Positions 37,561 to 46,038 are shown, counted from the first letter of the stretch. The stretch: 64,000 nucleotides of DNA from CAYJBH01 sp964368625 (GCA_964368625.1 CAYJBH010000001.1:93495-157494), one strand, 5' to 3'. Made by a program: numbers and translations. Notes: a model not told the origin generated them from the letters alone.

Positions 37561-39684
37561 TTATGCTGTCTCATCCTCTTTCTCCAACTTCTTATTCTTA
37601 TCTTTCAGCACCGGCCTTGTAGAAAGACCGGTTAGAGCAATAGTTGATGCATTGTGTAGTAAAGCTGAGTTATTGGCTGAAATAACTCCAAATATTCCAA
37701 GACCAATAAGTGCTGCATTAAATAAAACAATAAAACTATACTGTCGTTCTATTTTCTTCATCATTTCTATGCCGATTTTTCTTGCAATAATAATTTTGGT
37801 TAAATCTTCACTCATTAGAGTTACATCTGCAACCTCTCGTGCTATGTCGGAAGAACCGTTAAGTGTTAACGATACATCTGAACAAGAAAGGGCAGGTGTA
37901 TCATTTATACCGTCTCCCACCATAAGAACAGTTTTCCCTTGTTCTTTAAGCGTTTCAATAATTTTTGCCTTTCCATCGGGTAGCACATGCGAGTAAAACC
38001 CATCAAGCCCTATTAGCTGTGATACATATTGGGCACTGCTCTCTCCATCACCGGTAATCATTATTATTTCTTTTATACCTTCAGCTCGAAGAAGGTCGAC
38101 AGTGTGTTTTGCATCATCCCTAGGAGGGTCGTTTACACAGATAATTCCAACAAGCTCGTTATCTATGGCAAGATAAACAGCACTGTCACCACCAATGGCA
38201 GACAGTATGCTCTCCTCCTTTTCAGCTGGAAATAAAACCCCTTCGTCCTCTACAACAAAATGTCGGCTTCCAATTATGGCACTCCGCCCATTATATGTGC
38301 TAACAAGACCGTGGGCAACAACATATTCAACCTTACCGTGATCTTCTGGGTGATGTAGACCCTGAAGCTTCGCTTGTGAAACGATAGCAGCAGCAACACT
38401 GTGTGGAAAATGTTCCTCTAGGCATGCTGCGATTCTTAAGATAACATCCTTGGTGTAACGCTCATTAACAGGTATGATTTTTGAAACCTTTGGTACTGCA
38501 TTTGTTAGGGTACCGGTTTTATCAAAAACAACAGTATCTACAAGAGATAGTTTTTCAAGAAATTTACCACCCTTAACAAGCACTCCTTCACCCACACCTT
38601 CTTTTAATGCAGAGATAACCGTAATAGGTGTGGTTAGTTTTATAGCACAGGAGAAATCAACCATAAGCACCGATAAAGCTCTAGATATGTTCTGAGTTAA
38701 TATAAGGGTTGCTACAAACAGGCTGAAACTCATCGGTACAATTTCATCTGCAAGCCGTTCTGCATTACCCTGGATTTGAGCTTTTTCCTTCTCTCCGGTA
38801 TCAATTAAGTCAATTATCTTTGCTATTCTTGAATCATTTTTGAGGCTCAACACCTCGATATCTATTTCACCATCCTCTAAAACTGTGCCTGCAAAAACTG
38901 TGCCTGTAACTGATTTGTGAACAGCGATAGCTTCTCCTGTCATGGTAGCCTCGTTAATAACTGCATCTCCACAAACAATATTACCATCAACAGGAATCAC
39001 ACTGCCTTTACGAACACGAATTATGTCGTTAATCTTAACATCGTTAAGTGCTACAGAAACTTCAACACCACCCCTTACAAGCCATACAGTGTCTACCTTT
39101 AGGGCCAAGCTTTGTGCTAATGCATGTTTAGCTCTCATGTTTGAATAATCCATCAATATATCTGACAAATTTAACAAAAACATAGTTGAAGAAGCAGTTG
39201 AGTAATTTTCACAGCAAAGCGAGGTTAGAATAGCAGTCGCATCCAAAACCTCAACATTTATCTGTTTTTTCAACAGTGAGTTTAACCCCAGTCTCAAAAA
39301 CTTAAATGCACGATACCAAACATAAAACCTGTGAATTACACTTGGCATAAAAAGATAACGTAGAAGATGCTTTGTGCAGTGCCACAAAACCTTTCTTTTA
39401 AAGTTTTGCTCAATTAAATCAGTCTGCTGTCCTTCGTTTGGCAAAGCAGCTTTAATATCTGAAAGCTTTAGGTTTGAAAGAAAATTTAAAACGTCTTCTT
39501 TTGCACCGTTATCGTTAAATTCTATCAGAACTGAGCCATTAAGATAATTAGCCTTTACATCATTCACACCATGTAAAGAAAGGAGCAGTTCGGCTATTCC
39601 ATAGCACTGCTCCTTGTCTAATACATATTTTCCAAATCTTACCCTAACGCGGTCTAAACGGTCACATACAATAAAATATTTCAT
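37561..39684 (-). CDS. Unusual heavy-metal (P1B-like) P-type ATPase
   Basis: A 707-residue metal pump. It has the phosphorylation site DKTGTLTN, the actuator motif TGEA, and MVGDGINDTPAL. Two features are atypical. The membrane motif that is normally CPC reads FSCAIKLTTP, and the N-terminal ferredoxin-fold region has no CxxC metal site. The nearest family I recall is the SCxIKL group that includes annotated Mn/Zn exporters of the CtpC type; the metal is unknown. It is the last gene of a six-gene minus-strand operon, 11 bases after a small membrane protein, under the GTTAG-N6-CTAAC sites. Confidence 0.88.
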   Translation of the reverse strand: MKYFIVCDRLDRVRVRFGKYVLDKEQCYGIAELLLSLHGVNDVKANYLNGSVLIEFNDNGAKEDVLNFLSNLKLSDIKAALPNEGQQTDLIEQNFKRKVLWHCTKHLLRYLFMPSVIHRFYVWYRAFKFLRLGLNSLLKKQINVEVLDATAILTSLCCENYSTASSTMFLLNLSDILMDYSNMRAKHALAQSLALKVDTVWLVRGGVEVSVALNDVKINDIIRVRKGSVIPVDGNIVCGDAVINEATMTGEAIAVHKSVTGTVFAGTVLEDGEIDIEVLSLKNDSRIAKIIDLIDTGEKEKAQIQGNAERLADEIVPMSFSLFVATLILTQNISRALSVLMVDFSCAIKLTTPITVISALKEGVGEGVLVKGGKFLEKLSLVDTVVFDKTGTLTNAVPKVSKIIPVNERYTKDVILRIAACLEEHFPHSVAAAIVSQAKLQGLHHPEDHGKVEYVVAHGLVSTYNGRSAIIGSRHFVVEDEGVLFPAEKEESILSAIGGDSAVYLAIDNELVGIICVNDPPRDDAKHTVDLLRAEGIKEIIMITGDGESSAQYVSQLIGLDGFYSHVLPDGKAKIIETLKEQGKTVLMVGDGINDTPALSCSDVSLTLNGSSDIAREVADVTLMSEDLTKIIIARKIGIEMMKKIERQYSFIVLFNAALIGLGIFGVISANNSALLHNASTIALTGLSTRPVLKDKNKKLEKEDETA

Positions 39685-39695
39685 ATGCTACCCTA

Positions 39696-39941
39696 TTAAA
39701 CTTCGGGACTCTCACAGTCGGCCTTTGCGACAGCTTTCGCCTCGTTGCAGATATCGTCTGCCTCCTCACGGATATTAGTAATTTCTTCTATAATATTGTC
39801 TTTCGCAATTATTCCGTTTGCCAATCCCTTAACTGCCAATTCACGAGCAGACTTTGTTCTTAAAAAAGAAATTAGCGCTGCACCCGCTACTGCACCTACT
39901 GCAAATATTATTTTGTGCTCTTTTCTGATATTGTTAAACAT
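39696..39941 (-). CDS. Small single-helix membrane protein, probable DUF6110-type partner of the P-type ATPase
   Basis: An 81-residue protein with one membrane segment (about residues 12-27), a basic stretch, then an acidic, probably helical tail that holds two cysteines (EEADDICNEAKAVAKADC). The start follows the AGGTGGTTT stretch. The layout is the same as that of PacL proteins (DUF1490), which sit next to mycobacterial CtpC-type pumps and hold a C-terminal metal site. I believe this is the DUF6110 family, but from memory only. Its position 11 bases upstream of the ATPase supports a scaffold or metal-delivery role. Confidence 0.7.
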   Translation of the reverse strand: MFNNIRKEHKIIFAVGAVAGAALISFLRTKSARELAVKGLANGIIAKDNIIEEITNIREEADDICNEAKAVAKADCESPEV

Positions 39942-39997
39942 AAACCACCTACAAATTTAATTTGGTATTATATTATAACACTTTAAAAGCACAATGT

Positions 39998-40333
39998 CTA
40001 CCCCAAAACGACAATGTTCTCTCGATATTGCGTTGGAGTAAAATTAAATGCTCTTTTAAAATCTTCAGAGAACTTGCTAGCGTTAATATATCCAAGACGG
40101 TATGAAATTTCGCTAACATTTAGTCCTGTAATCCTTAATAGTGTCTCGCCTTTTTTTAATTTAACTTTTTTAATATACCGTTTTGGCGGAGCCCCTAAGT
40201 ATCTATTGTATAAATTTCTCAGATGGGTCTCAGAAACGAAAAGAGATTTTGCAATCTCTTTTTCGCTCATTGTCCCTGCTAAAAGTAATAGTCTTGACTC
40301 TAAAAGAATATTTTTGTTAATATCATCAAGCAT
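39998..40333 (-). CDS. Stand-alone AraC-type DNA-binding domain protein
   Basis: A 111-residue protein made of only the double helix-turn-helix of AraC/XylS regulators (SEKEIAKSLFVSETHLRNLY and NVSEISYRLGYINASKFSEDFKRAF). No effector domain is present, which is unusual since most AraC proteins exceed 250 residues. Short forms such as MarA and SoxS are regulated by their own expression level. It lies inside the metal operon, nine bases after the flavodoxin stop, without a clear ribosome site, so it may depend on coupled translation. Confidence 0.82.
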   Translation of the reverse strand: MLDDINKNILLESRLLLLAGTMSEKEIAKSLFVSETHLRNLYNRYLGAPPKRYIKKVKLKKGETLLRITGLNVSEISYRLGYINASKFSEDFKRAFNFTPTQYRENIVVLG

Positions 40334-40342
40334 ACTACTAAA

Positions 40343-40753
40343 TTATACTAATTTTTCGCCAAGTGCAATACAAGCTGCTTCAGCGTCGGCATCCGGCGTT
40401 TCGTTACAAATGTAACTCTCTACAACAACACTACCAGCCTCTTCTTCCCAGTTTCTCATCCATTCGCCATCTCCCCAACCATAAGAACCAAAAAGCACAA
40501 CCTTCTTATCTGAAATGCTATCCTTTATAGAGTCCCACATTGGTTGAAATTCTGCTTCCTCCAACACCTCGGCGCCCATAGAGGAACAACCTAATGCTAA
40601 ACCGTCATAATCAGCAAGCTTATCGGCAGAAAATTCTGATGCTGTAAATAAATCTACTTCAGCTCCTTTAGCCTTTGCACCTTCAACAACCTTGCCGGCC
40701 ATAATCTCGGTATTACCGGTTCCACTCCAATAAACAACAGCGATTTTACTCAT
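40343..40753 (-). CDS. Short-chain flavodoxin
   Basis: A 136-residue FMN electron carrier. The phosphate-binding loop VYWSGTGNTEIMA is at the N terminus, and GSYGWGDGEWM carries the isoalloxazine-stacking tryptophan. Flavodoxin replaces ferredoxin under iron shortage, so its place in this operon points to iron- or metal-dependent control. ATG 40753 is ten bases after GGAG; the ATG nine bases earlier is too close to it. Confidence 0.92.
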   Translation of the reverse strand: MSKIAVVYWSGTGNTEIMAGKVVEGAKAKGAEVDLFTASEFSADKLADYDGLALGCSSMGAEVLEEAEFQPMWDSIKDSISDKKVVLFGSYGWGDGEWMRNWEEEAGSVVVESYICNETPDADAEAACIALGEKLV

Positions 40754-40784
40754 AATAATCATTCTCCTTCATTAAATACTATAA

Positions 40785-41333
40785 TTATCCGACCACCGTT
40801 AGTCGGGCAATATCAAATTCTTGTGACAACTTCTTTTGATAAACCTCGGTACATTTTTTATATCTGGCAAAAGTTTTCTCTGCCTTTTCAGTATCTGTGT
40901 AAACCTTCCAGCATCCTACCGCTAAGTAATTTTTCCCCTTATTTTCTATAAATGCTAGAATATCAGGGAGCGGATAACTTAAAAACACCCCAATTTCATG
41001 AGGAAATTCTTTGTTATCAAGGTGTTCACCCAGTAAATCAAGGCAGGCCTCTAACGAAAAATCGCTATACCCATATAATGCTAAAAAGTTTTGAACCTTC
41101 ACGTCCTTCAAGATACTTTCAACGCGATTTTTACGATAAACATATATAAGTGCCCTACCACCGGCACATCTTAGAACAACAAGATAAACACCCTTGCAAT
41201 TAAGCAAGCCGTTAAAGAATCCCATAGTATTATTTAGCTCATTATAGTCGTTATAATTACAGCTAAACAAGTTTCCTATTTTTAACCCTGCCAACGTAGG
41301 TGAACAGTGTTTTATAATTAACTCTGTCGACAT
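40785..41333 (-). CDS. DUF3793 family protein
   Basis: A 182-residue soluble protein recognised as DUF3793 by the N-terminal HCSPTLAGLKIGNLFSC, the mid segment GVYLVVLRCAGGRALIYVYRK, and the HEIGVFLSYPLPDI region. The family is mostly clostridial, often near flavodoxin and ferrous iron transport genes; function unknown. An AGGGG site lies five bases before the ATG. In this operon it is the second gene. Confidence 0.8.
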   Translation of the reverse strand: MSTELIIKHCSPTLAGLKIGNLFSCNYNDYNELNNTMGFFNGLLNCKGVYLVVLRCAGGRALIYVYRKNRVESILKDVKVQNFLALYGYSDFSLEACLDLLGEHLDNKEFPHEIGVFLSYPLPDILAFIENKGKNYLAVGCWKVYTDTEKAEKTFARYKKCTEVYQKKLSQEFDIARLTVVG

Positions 41334-41345
41334 ATCGCCCCTGAC

Positions 41346-41624
41346 TTAAGAAACGTGTGTACTTAAAATTTCTTTCAAGGATGCCATCGAGCTAGAATGC
41401 GACCTTACTATAACTGCTTTATCTTGATCTACCGATGTTAAAGCCATGTGGATCATCTTATGTGATACCGTGTTAGTAAATAGAATTATCATGTCTGGGC
41501 TACCTATTTTATTTTTGATTCCCTGTGGGGTCGTAAATACCTTTGCCTTACAGTCATAATCCTTACATAGATCTTTATAACGACGTTCCATACGCTCGTT
41601 ACCACCAATAATTGCAATACTCAT
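41346..41624 (-). CDS. DUF2325 family protein
   Basis: A 92-residue protein starting with the Rossmann-like MSIAIIGGNERMERRYKD and ending in VIVRSHSSSMASLKEIL, typical of DUF2325. Biochemical role is unknown. The true start is ATG 41624, directly after AGGGGAAGAAAG; an earlier in-frame ATG at 41657 lies in the leader. It is the first gene of the six-gene metal operon, with the promoter at 41754-41782. Confidence 0.8.
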   Translation of the reverse strand: MSIAIIGGNERMERRYKDLCKDYDCKAKVFTTPQGIKNKIGSPDMIILFTNTVSHKMIHMALTSVDQDKAVIVRSHSSSMASLKEILSTHVS

Positions 41625-41680
41625 CTTTCTTCCCCTTCCGGTTAGGCTTGTGTGCAACTTTAGTTGCTCAACCGCTTTGC

Positions 41681-41696
41681 GTTAGTCTAAGCTAAC
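41681..41696 (-). promoter_or_regulatory. Operator site D: GTTAG-N6-CTAAC in the leader
   Basis: A perfect copy of the operator core, about 50 bases downstream of the predicted transcription start of the metal operon and upstream of the first ribosome site. Confidence 0.7.
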
Positions 41697-41729
41697 CTCC
41701 TGTTAAAAAAATATCAAAACGAAGCGTTA

Positions 41730-41745
41730 GTTAGTTACATCTAAC
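41730..41745 (-). promoter_or_regulatory. Operator site C: GTTAG-N6-CTAAC at the transcription start
   Basis: A perfect core, with an extra overlapping GTTAG half-site at 41726-41730. It covers about +2 to +17 of the predicted transcript, the same geometry as site A. Confidence 0.75.
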
Positions 41746-41753
41746 TTACGTTA

Positions 41754-41782
41754 AGTATATTATATGTTATCTGTTTTGTCAA
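41754..41782 (-). promoter_or_regulatory. Sigma-A promoter of the six-gene metal operon
   Basis: Perfect TTGACA, a 17-base spacer, then TATACT on the minus strand, with operator C directly downstream. Confidence 0.85.
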
Positions 41783-41828
41783 TAGTTATCAATATATTTT
41801 TTTAGCCAATCTAAATGTTCTAACAAAA

Positions 41829-43529
41829 TCAATTATTTTTTTCTTCGAGAAACTCGGATAACTTGTTATTATTATAAAGATGTTCTACATCTCTTAAAAC
41901 ATCGGTATAATAACGTCTTAGTTCGGCTAAGGTTATATTAAAATTAAGATTCTTGTCGTTAATGAAAGCTTCATTATATTTTGCATAGTTTTTCTCTCTT
42001 TGTTGCATCACGGCTTCATCGCTGTCCTGAACAAACACCGATGTAATTCTTTTTATATCTGCTGAGTTATTACCGCTGAACTTAGCGTTTTTGTAAAACT
42101 TTAGCCACATTGCCCAATCTTCATGAGCGTCTAACTTCTCCTCTAAACCGCCACACCTTAAAAACAGCTCCCGCTTAAACATTCCAGTTTGAATGGGAAT
42201 TCTGCTTTTTTGGCACATCGTAAAAATGTCTATCCTATCAAAAACCATGGGTTCAAGCCTTATAAGTTCATCATTACTGTTATCATAAAAAGCCGCAACA
42301 GCACTCCCCAAAATCACCTCTGCTTTGGGATATTTAATTGTCTGTGAAAGCATACATTCTACGTGTTCAGGATATAGGTAATCATCATCATCAAGAAAAA
42401 AACACCATTCTCCTGTAGCTGCAGCAAGTCCTAAGTTACCGTTTCTACTCCGCCCTTTTTTAACTCCATCGCATAAATATTTTATATTCAGATGTGAAAA
42501 CTTGCTAAAAACAACATCTCTTGACATCTCTATTCCATCTTCACAAACTAATATCTCTATGTTTTTATATGTTTGATTTTCAAGTGATTTTAGTGCACGA
42601 ACAATAAATTTAGAACGGTTGAAGGTTCGAACAACAACGCTTACCTTAATATCGTTATCTAGCATAACTTGTTCATGCGAGAGTCTCACTAACGAAAAAA
42701 CCTTATCAAGATTGCTGATACTGTTTTTAAACACTTCATGCTGTATAAACCTAAAGCAAAAAGCTCCCGGAATATATTTTAGCTGCTTAACAAAACCCTT
42801 AAGCAGCATTTTTCTCACATTATCAAAATGAACAGGGTTTTTAACTGAACTGAAAAAAACTTTGTATCCATTAATTATTTCCTTAATACTACTATATTTA
42901 TATTTTAGTAATAACAGTCCACAAACCGAATCTATATATTTCTTGCTCATGGAGCTGTCTTCACCGGCAATATTAACATTGCAATCAGGCATATAAACAA
43001 TTTTATATCCTTTTCCTGTTATTCTAAAACATATGTCGGCATCACATAATTTTCCAGTGAATTTTTTATCAAATCCACCACAGGAAGCAAAAACATTACG
43101 CCTAGCTACAACCGCTCTAAAATCAGCTATCTCTGTCTGCAATGTAACAGGATTAAAATACTGACCGGTTTCATATGGTAACATACGGCATTCAAAAGCT
43201 GCTATATCTTTATCATACATATTAATATTCTTCTCTAAACAGTTAAAAAAGTCAGGATATACTTCAATGCTGTCCGAAAAGAAAATTATATACTCGTCGC
43301 TTCCGATTGCTGCACCAATATTTTTACGCACACCGTAATCTTCACCGCTCTCTACTATATTAACACCGGCAAAATCTAAATTTATTCTATCAACATTAGT
43401 CGGTATTGCTCCGTCTTTACACACCAGTGCAAGGTTTATGTCTGTTGCTCTGCCGGTACTAATTAAAGAGTTGATTAAAGCATCAATTTCCTCGGTTCTA
43501 TCAACTGTAACCACAATATCAAATGTCAC
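41829..43529 (-). CDS. Tandem family-2 glycosyltransferase
   Basis: A 566-residue protein with two GT-A type domains. The N-terminal one (residues 1-210) starts with TFDIVVTVDRTEEIDALINSL and has a weak FFSDSIEVYPDF acid motif. The C-terminal one (290-566) starts with KVSVVVRTFNRSKFIVRALKSL and holds a strong metal site, WCFFLDDDDYLYPEH, so the second domain is likely the active one. No membrane segments are visible. It transfers sugars to an unknown acceptor, perhaps a cell-wall or capsule glycan. The start is GTG 43529, five bases after AAGGAG. It has no other glycan gene around it. Confidence 0.85.
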   Translation of the reverse strand: MTFDIVVTVDRTEEIDALINSLISTGRATDINLALVCKDGAIPTNVDRINLDFAGVNIVESGEDYGVRKNIGAAIGSDEYIIFFSDSIEVYPDFFNCLEKNINMYDKDIAAFECRMLPYETGQYFNPVTLQTEIADFRAVVARRNVFASCGGFDKKFTGKLCDADICFRITGKGYKIVYMPDCNVNIAGEDSSMSKKYIDSVCGLLLLKYKYSSIKEIINGYKVFFSSVKNPVHFDNVRKMLLKGFVKQLKYIPGAFCFRFIQHEVFKNSISNLDKVFSLVRLSHEQVMLDNDIKVSVVVRTFNRSKFIVRALKSLENQTYKNIEILVCEDGIEMSRDVVFSKFSHLNIKYLCDGVKKGRSRNGNLGLAAATGEWCFFLDDDDYLYPEHVECMLSQTIKYPKAEVILGSAVAAFYDNSNDELIRLEPMVFDRIDIFTMCQKSRIPIQTGMFKRELFLRCGGLEEKLDAHEDWAMWLKFYKNAKFSGNNSADIKRITSVFVQDSDEAVMQQREKNYAKYNEAFINDKNLNFNITLAELRRYYTDVLRDVEHLYNNNKLSEFLEEKNN

Positions 43530-43704
43530 AACGGCTCCTTTTTAGGATGTTTTTTCAAACTAAGCATACCACAACGTAAAAAAAATGACAATATATTTTA
43601 AACTATAACTAAAAAATAAGCTAACCTTTGCGGGTACCGGATTGTTTGCCGGTGGCTGGTATATGTCAAAACATCTTTATTTTTATCTTCAAGATGATTT
43701 ACGC

Positions 43705-43733
43705 TTGACACGATTTTATTTTTATATTATAAT
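43705..43733 (+). promoter_or_regulatory. Sigma-A promoter of thiT
   Basis: Perfect TTGACA, a 17-base spacer, then perfect TATAAT, ten bases before the riboswitch. The stretch 43530-43704 shows no gene. Confidence 0.88.
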
Positions 43734-43743
43734 ATATTTCACA

Positions 43744-43822
43744 GAACAGGGGTGCCTTTGGCTGAGATGCATTTTATGCGAACCCTTAAACCTGATCCGG
43801 ATAATGCCGGCGTAGGAAGTTT
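43744..43822 (+). ncRNA. TPP riboswitch (THI element)
   Basis: All conserved blocks of the thiamine pyrophosphate aptamer are present in order: GGGGTGCC, GGCTGAGATGC, GAACCCTTAAACCTGATCCGGATAATGCCGGCGTAGG. It is followed by a terminator, so TPP binding should stop transcription of thiT. Confidence 0.97.
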
Positions 43823-43835
43823 AAAATTTGCTTTT

Positions 43836-43867
43836 ACGACTGCGTTATTATCCGCAGTCGTTTTTTT
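43836..43867 (+). terminator. Riboswitch-controlled terminator
   Basis: A nine-pair stem (ACGACTGCG with CGCAGTCGT) and seven T residues lie directly before the thiT ribosome site. This is the expression platform of the TPP riboswitch. Confidence 0.93.
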
Positions 43868-43879
43868 ATGGAGGTAAAC

Positions 43880-44497
43880 ATGAACACTAGAACTAAAACA
43901 CTTGTAGAGTCCGCAGTATTGGTCGCTATCGCTAGCGTTTTAAGCATATTTCCTAAATTTGAAGGCTTATGGGCAAACGGTGGGAGTGTCACTATTTGTA
44001 GTATGTTGCCAATAATAATTATCAGTTATAAGCATGGCATAAAATGGGGGCTATTATCAGGTTTTGTTTTTAGCTTGATACAGCTTATTACAGGTGGATT
44101 TTACTCTGCCGGCACATCAGCTTTTATGGTAATATTATCTCTGTTGTTAGATTACCTACTGCCGTACACAGTAATCGGCTTGGGTGGTATTTTTAAAAAT
44201 AGAATTAAAAAAACGGCTATGGCCATGGCGGTTGGAACTGTCTTCGTGATGTTCTTGCGTTATATCAGCCACCTTCTAAGTGGTAATTTTTTATGGAAAA
44301 GCATCGAGTATGCTCAATCACAAGTTGATACCATGGGTGGAATGGGTGAATGGGCACTAGGAATTTTTAGCGGCGATTCACTATATATGTTTTATAATAT
44401 AGTTTATAACGGTTCATACATGCTTCCCGAATTGATTATTACTACAATTGGTGCACTATTAATAGGTAAAGTTTTAGAAAAACAAATAACAATCTAA
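43880..44497 (+). CDS. thiT: Energy-coupled thiamine transporter S component ThiT
   Basis: A 205-residue membrane protein that binds thiamine and works with a shared ECF ATPase module encoded elsewhere. The ThiT/YuaJ signature is WANGGSVTICSMLPI after helix 1, followed by SYKHGIKWGLLSGFVFSLIQLI, with six membrane helices. The start is ATG 43880, five bases after GGAGG; the ATG at 43868 lies directly on the terminator T-run. The TPP riboswitch upstream confirms the substrate. Confidence 0.96.
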   Translation: MNTRTKTLVESAVLVAIASVLSIFPKFEGLWANGGSVTICSMLPIIIISYKHGIKWGLLSGFVFSLIQLITGGFYSAGTSAFMVILSLLLDYLLPYTVIGLGGIFKNRIKKTAMAMAVGTVFVMFLRYISHLLSGNFLWKSIEYAQSQVDTMGGMGEWALGIFSGDSLYMFYNIVYNGSYMLPELIITTIGALLIGKVLEKQITI

Positions 44498-44500
44498 CCG

Positions 44501-44529
44501 TTGCTTTTTACAGCTTTGTATTGTATAAT
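44501..44529 (+). promoter_or_regulatory. Promoter of the ECF S-component/DUF1893 genes
   Basis: TTGCTT, a 17-base spacer, then TATAAT, directly after the thiT stop and 32 bases before the next start. Confidence 0.65.
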
Positions 44530-44560
44530 TAATTTATTATAATTATTATATGAGGTTAAA

Positions 44561-45085
44561 ATGCTTAAAACAAAAGACATTACAACGCTTGGACTTTTCC
44601 TTGCCCTCGGAATTATTCTTCCATATGTTACAGGCCATGCCTTCGGCATACCGGGAACCGTATTATTACCTATGCATATACCTGTAATATTAATCGGCTT
44701 TTTATACGGACCTGTAATTGGGGTTATACTCGGCGTTACAATACCAACGCTTTCGTTTATGCTAACCGGAATGCCTGGTGCAATTATGTTACCCATCATG
44801 TTGGTTGAGCTTGGTTTATATGGATTTAGCTGTGGATTACTTAGCAACAAGTTCAAGTTTAACAACTATATCAGCTTGTTAGGAGGCATGATTATAGGTC
44901 GTTTGGGTTATCTGGTTACGCTTTACTTCCTAACAGATATCTTGGGAATGGAGTCTTTTACAAAGGCTGCTTCTGTGCTAACAGCAGTTATAACAGGATT
45001 GCCGGGCATTGCTATACAGATTATTTTTATTCCTATACTAGTAAAAGTATTAAAAGGGGTTGTGCGTGCCGAACAATCTGTATGA
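44561..45085 (+). CDS. ECF transporter S component, substrate unknown
   Basis: A 174-residue membrane protein with about five or six hydrophobic segments and the compact S-component look: TLGLFLALGIILPYVTG, then GIPGTVLLPMHIPVILIGFLYGPVIGVILG. It should bind a vitamin or other micronutrient and use the shared ECF energising module. It is not ThiT-like. It overlaps the DUF1893 gene by 20 bases; this pairing may hint at the ligand. Confidence 0.83.
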   Translation: MLKTKDITTLGLFLALGIILPYVTGHAFGIPGTVLLPMHIPVILIGFLYGPVIGVILGVTIPTLSFMLTGMPGAIMLPIMLVELGLYGFSCGLLSNKFKFNNYISLLGGMIIGRLGYLVTLYFLTDILGMESFTKAASVLTAVITGLPGIAIQIIFIPILVKVLKGVVRAEQSV

Positions 45086-45488
45086 TTTAATTAAAAACAA
45101 CTCTGCAACCTTTATTATTGCAGATAACGATATTGTTATTTATCAGGATAGTGGCATTGGGGTAAAACCGATAATGCGGGTAATTAGAGAAAACCCCGCA
45201 TTGCTAAAAAAAGCTGTAGTGATTGATAAGGTAATTGGTAAAGCAGCTGCTTTGTTGCTAGCTAAATTTGAAGTTCGTGCTGTTCACGGATTGCTTATGA
45301 GCCAAACTGCAATCAAGGTATTAGAAAAACACAAAATTGATTATCACTATGTTGAGCTAGTTGAAACCATCAAAAATCGCACCGGTGACGCACTATGTCC
45401 TTTGGAAGATTGTGTAAAGGACACCGATGACCCTGAGGTAGGATTTTTGTGCATTCAGGATAGAATAACCCTTCTTATGAAAGGATGA
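45066..45488 (+). CDS. DUF1893 family protein (deaminase-like fold)
   Basis: A 140-residue soluble protein of the DUF1893 family (Thermotoga TM1506 type), which has a cytidine-deaminase-like fold. Visible marks are the N-terminal LIKNNSATFIIADNDIVIYQD, IGKAAALLLAKFEVRAVHGLLMS, and the C-terminal CPLEDCVKDTDDP, where two cysteines would correspond to the deaminase PCxxC-like zinc site. The GTG at 45066 is six bases after AAAAGGGG; a TTG six bases earlier has no room for one. It overlaps the S component. Confidence 0.85.
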   Translation: MPNNLYDLIKNNSATFIIADNDIVIYQDSGIGVKPIMRVIRENPALLKKAVVIDKVIGKAAALLLAKFEVRAVHGLLMSQTAIKVLEKHKIDYHYVELVETIKNRTGDALCPLEDCVKDTDDPEVGFLCIQDRITLLMKG

Positions 45489-45498
45489 GTAATTTCTA

Positions 45499-46032
45499 TT
45501 GAGAAAGTTAATTCTATATATTGCTATGAGTTTAGATGGCTACATTGCTGATTCAAACGGCAGTGTTGATTGGCTTGTAGGTGATGGTAGCGAGCCTGAA
45601 TCGATGGGAAGCTACCATGATTTTTATAGCAGTATTGACACCGTTGTATTGGGTTATAAAACCTATCAACAGATAGTTACCGAGCTATCACCTAACAACT
45701 GGGTATATGCTGATAAGCAAAGTTATGTTATCACACATAATAGCATAGAAAATACCGATAACATTATTTTCACCGATAGCGATTTAACTAAGTTGTTAGC
45801 AGATATAAGAAAAAATGATGGTGGTAATATCTGGCTGTGTGGCGGTGCCAGCCTTGTAACCATGGCATTGCAACAAGGTTTAATAGACGAATATAACATA
45901 ACAATTATTCCAACCATTCTTGGAGCTGGAACAAATCTTTTTGATAATATATCCTTGCAAAAATTAAAACTCATATCTACCATGCAGTATAATGGAATAG
46001 TAGATTTAAAATATACCAATAGATATCATTGA
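45499..46032 (+). CDS. Dihydrofolate reductase/RibD C-terminal family protein
   Basis: A 177-residue protein of the RibD-C/DHFR-like fold: LILYIAMSLDGYIADSNGSVDWL at the N terminus, a DTVVLGYKTYQQI NADPH-type loop and the final IWLCGGASLVTMALQQ. It probably reduces a folate- or pterin-like substrate with NADPH, but this subgroup (YyaP/YwjB type) has no firm function. The start is TTG 45499, after AAGGATGAG ten bases upstream. It follows the DUF1893 gene by ten bases. Confidence 0.83.
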   Translation: MRKLILYIAMSLDGYIADSNGSVDWLVGDGSEPESMGSYHDFYSSIDTVVLGYKTYQQIVTELSPNNWVYADKQSYVITHNSIENTDNIIFTDSDLTKLLADIRKNDGGNIWLCGGASLVTMALQQGLIDEYNITIIPTILGAGTNLFDNISLQKLKLISTMQYNGIVDLKYTNRYH

Positions 46033-46038
46033 GCTGAG

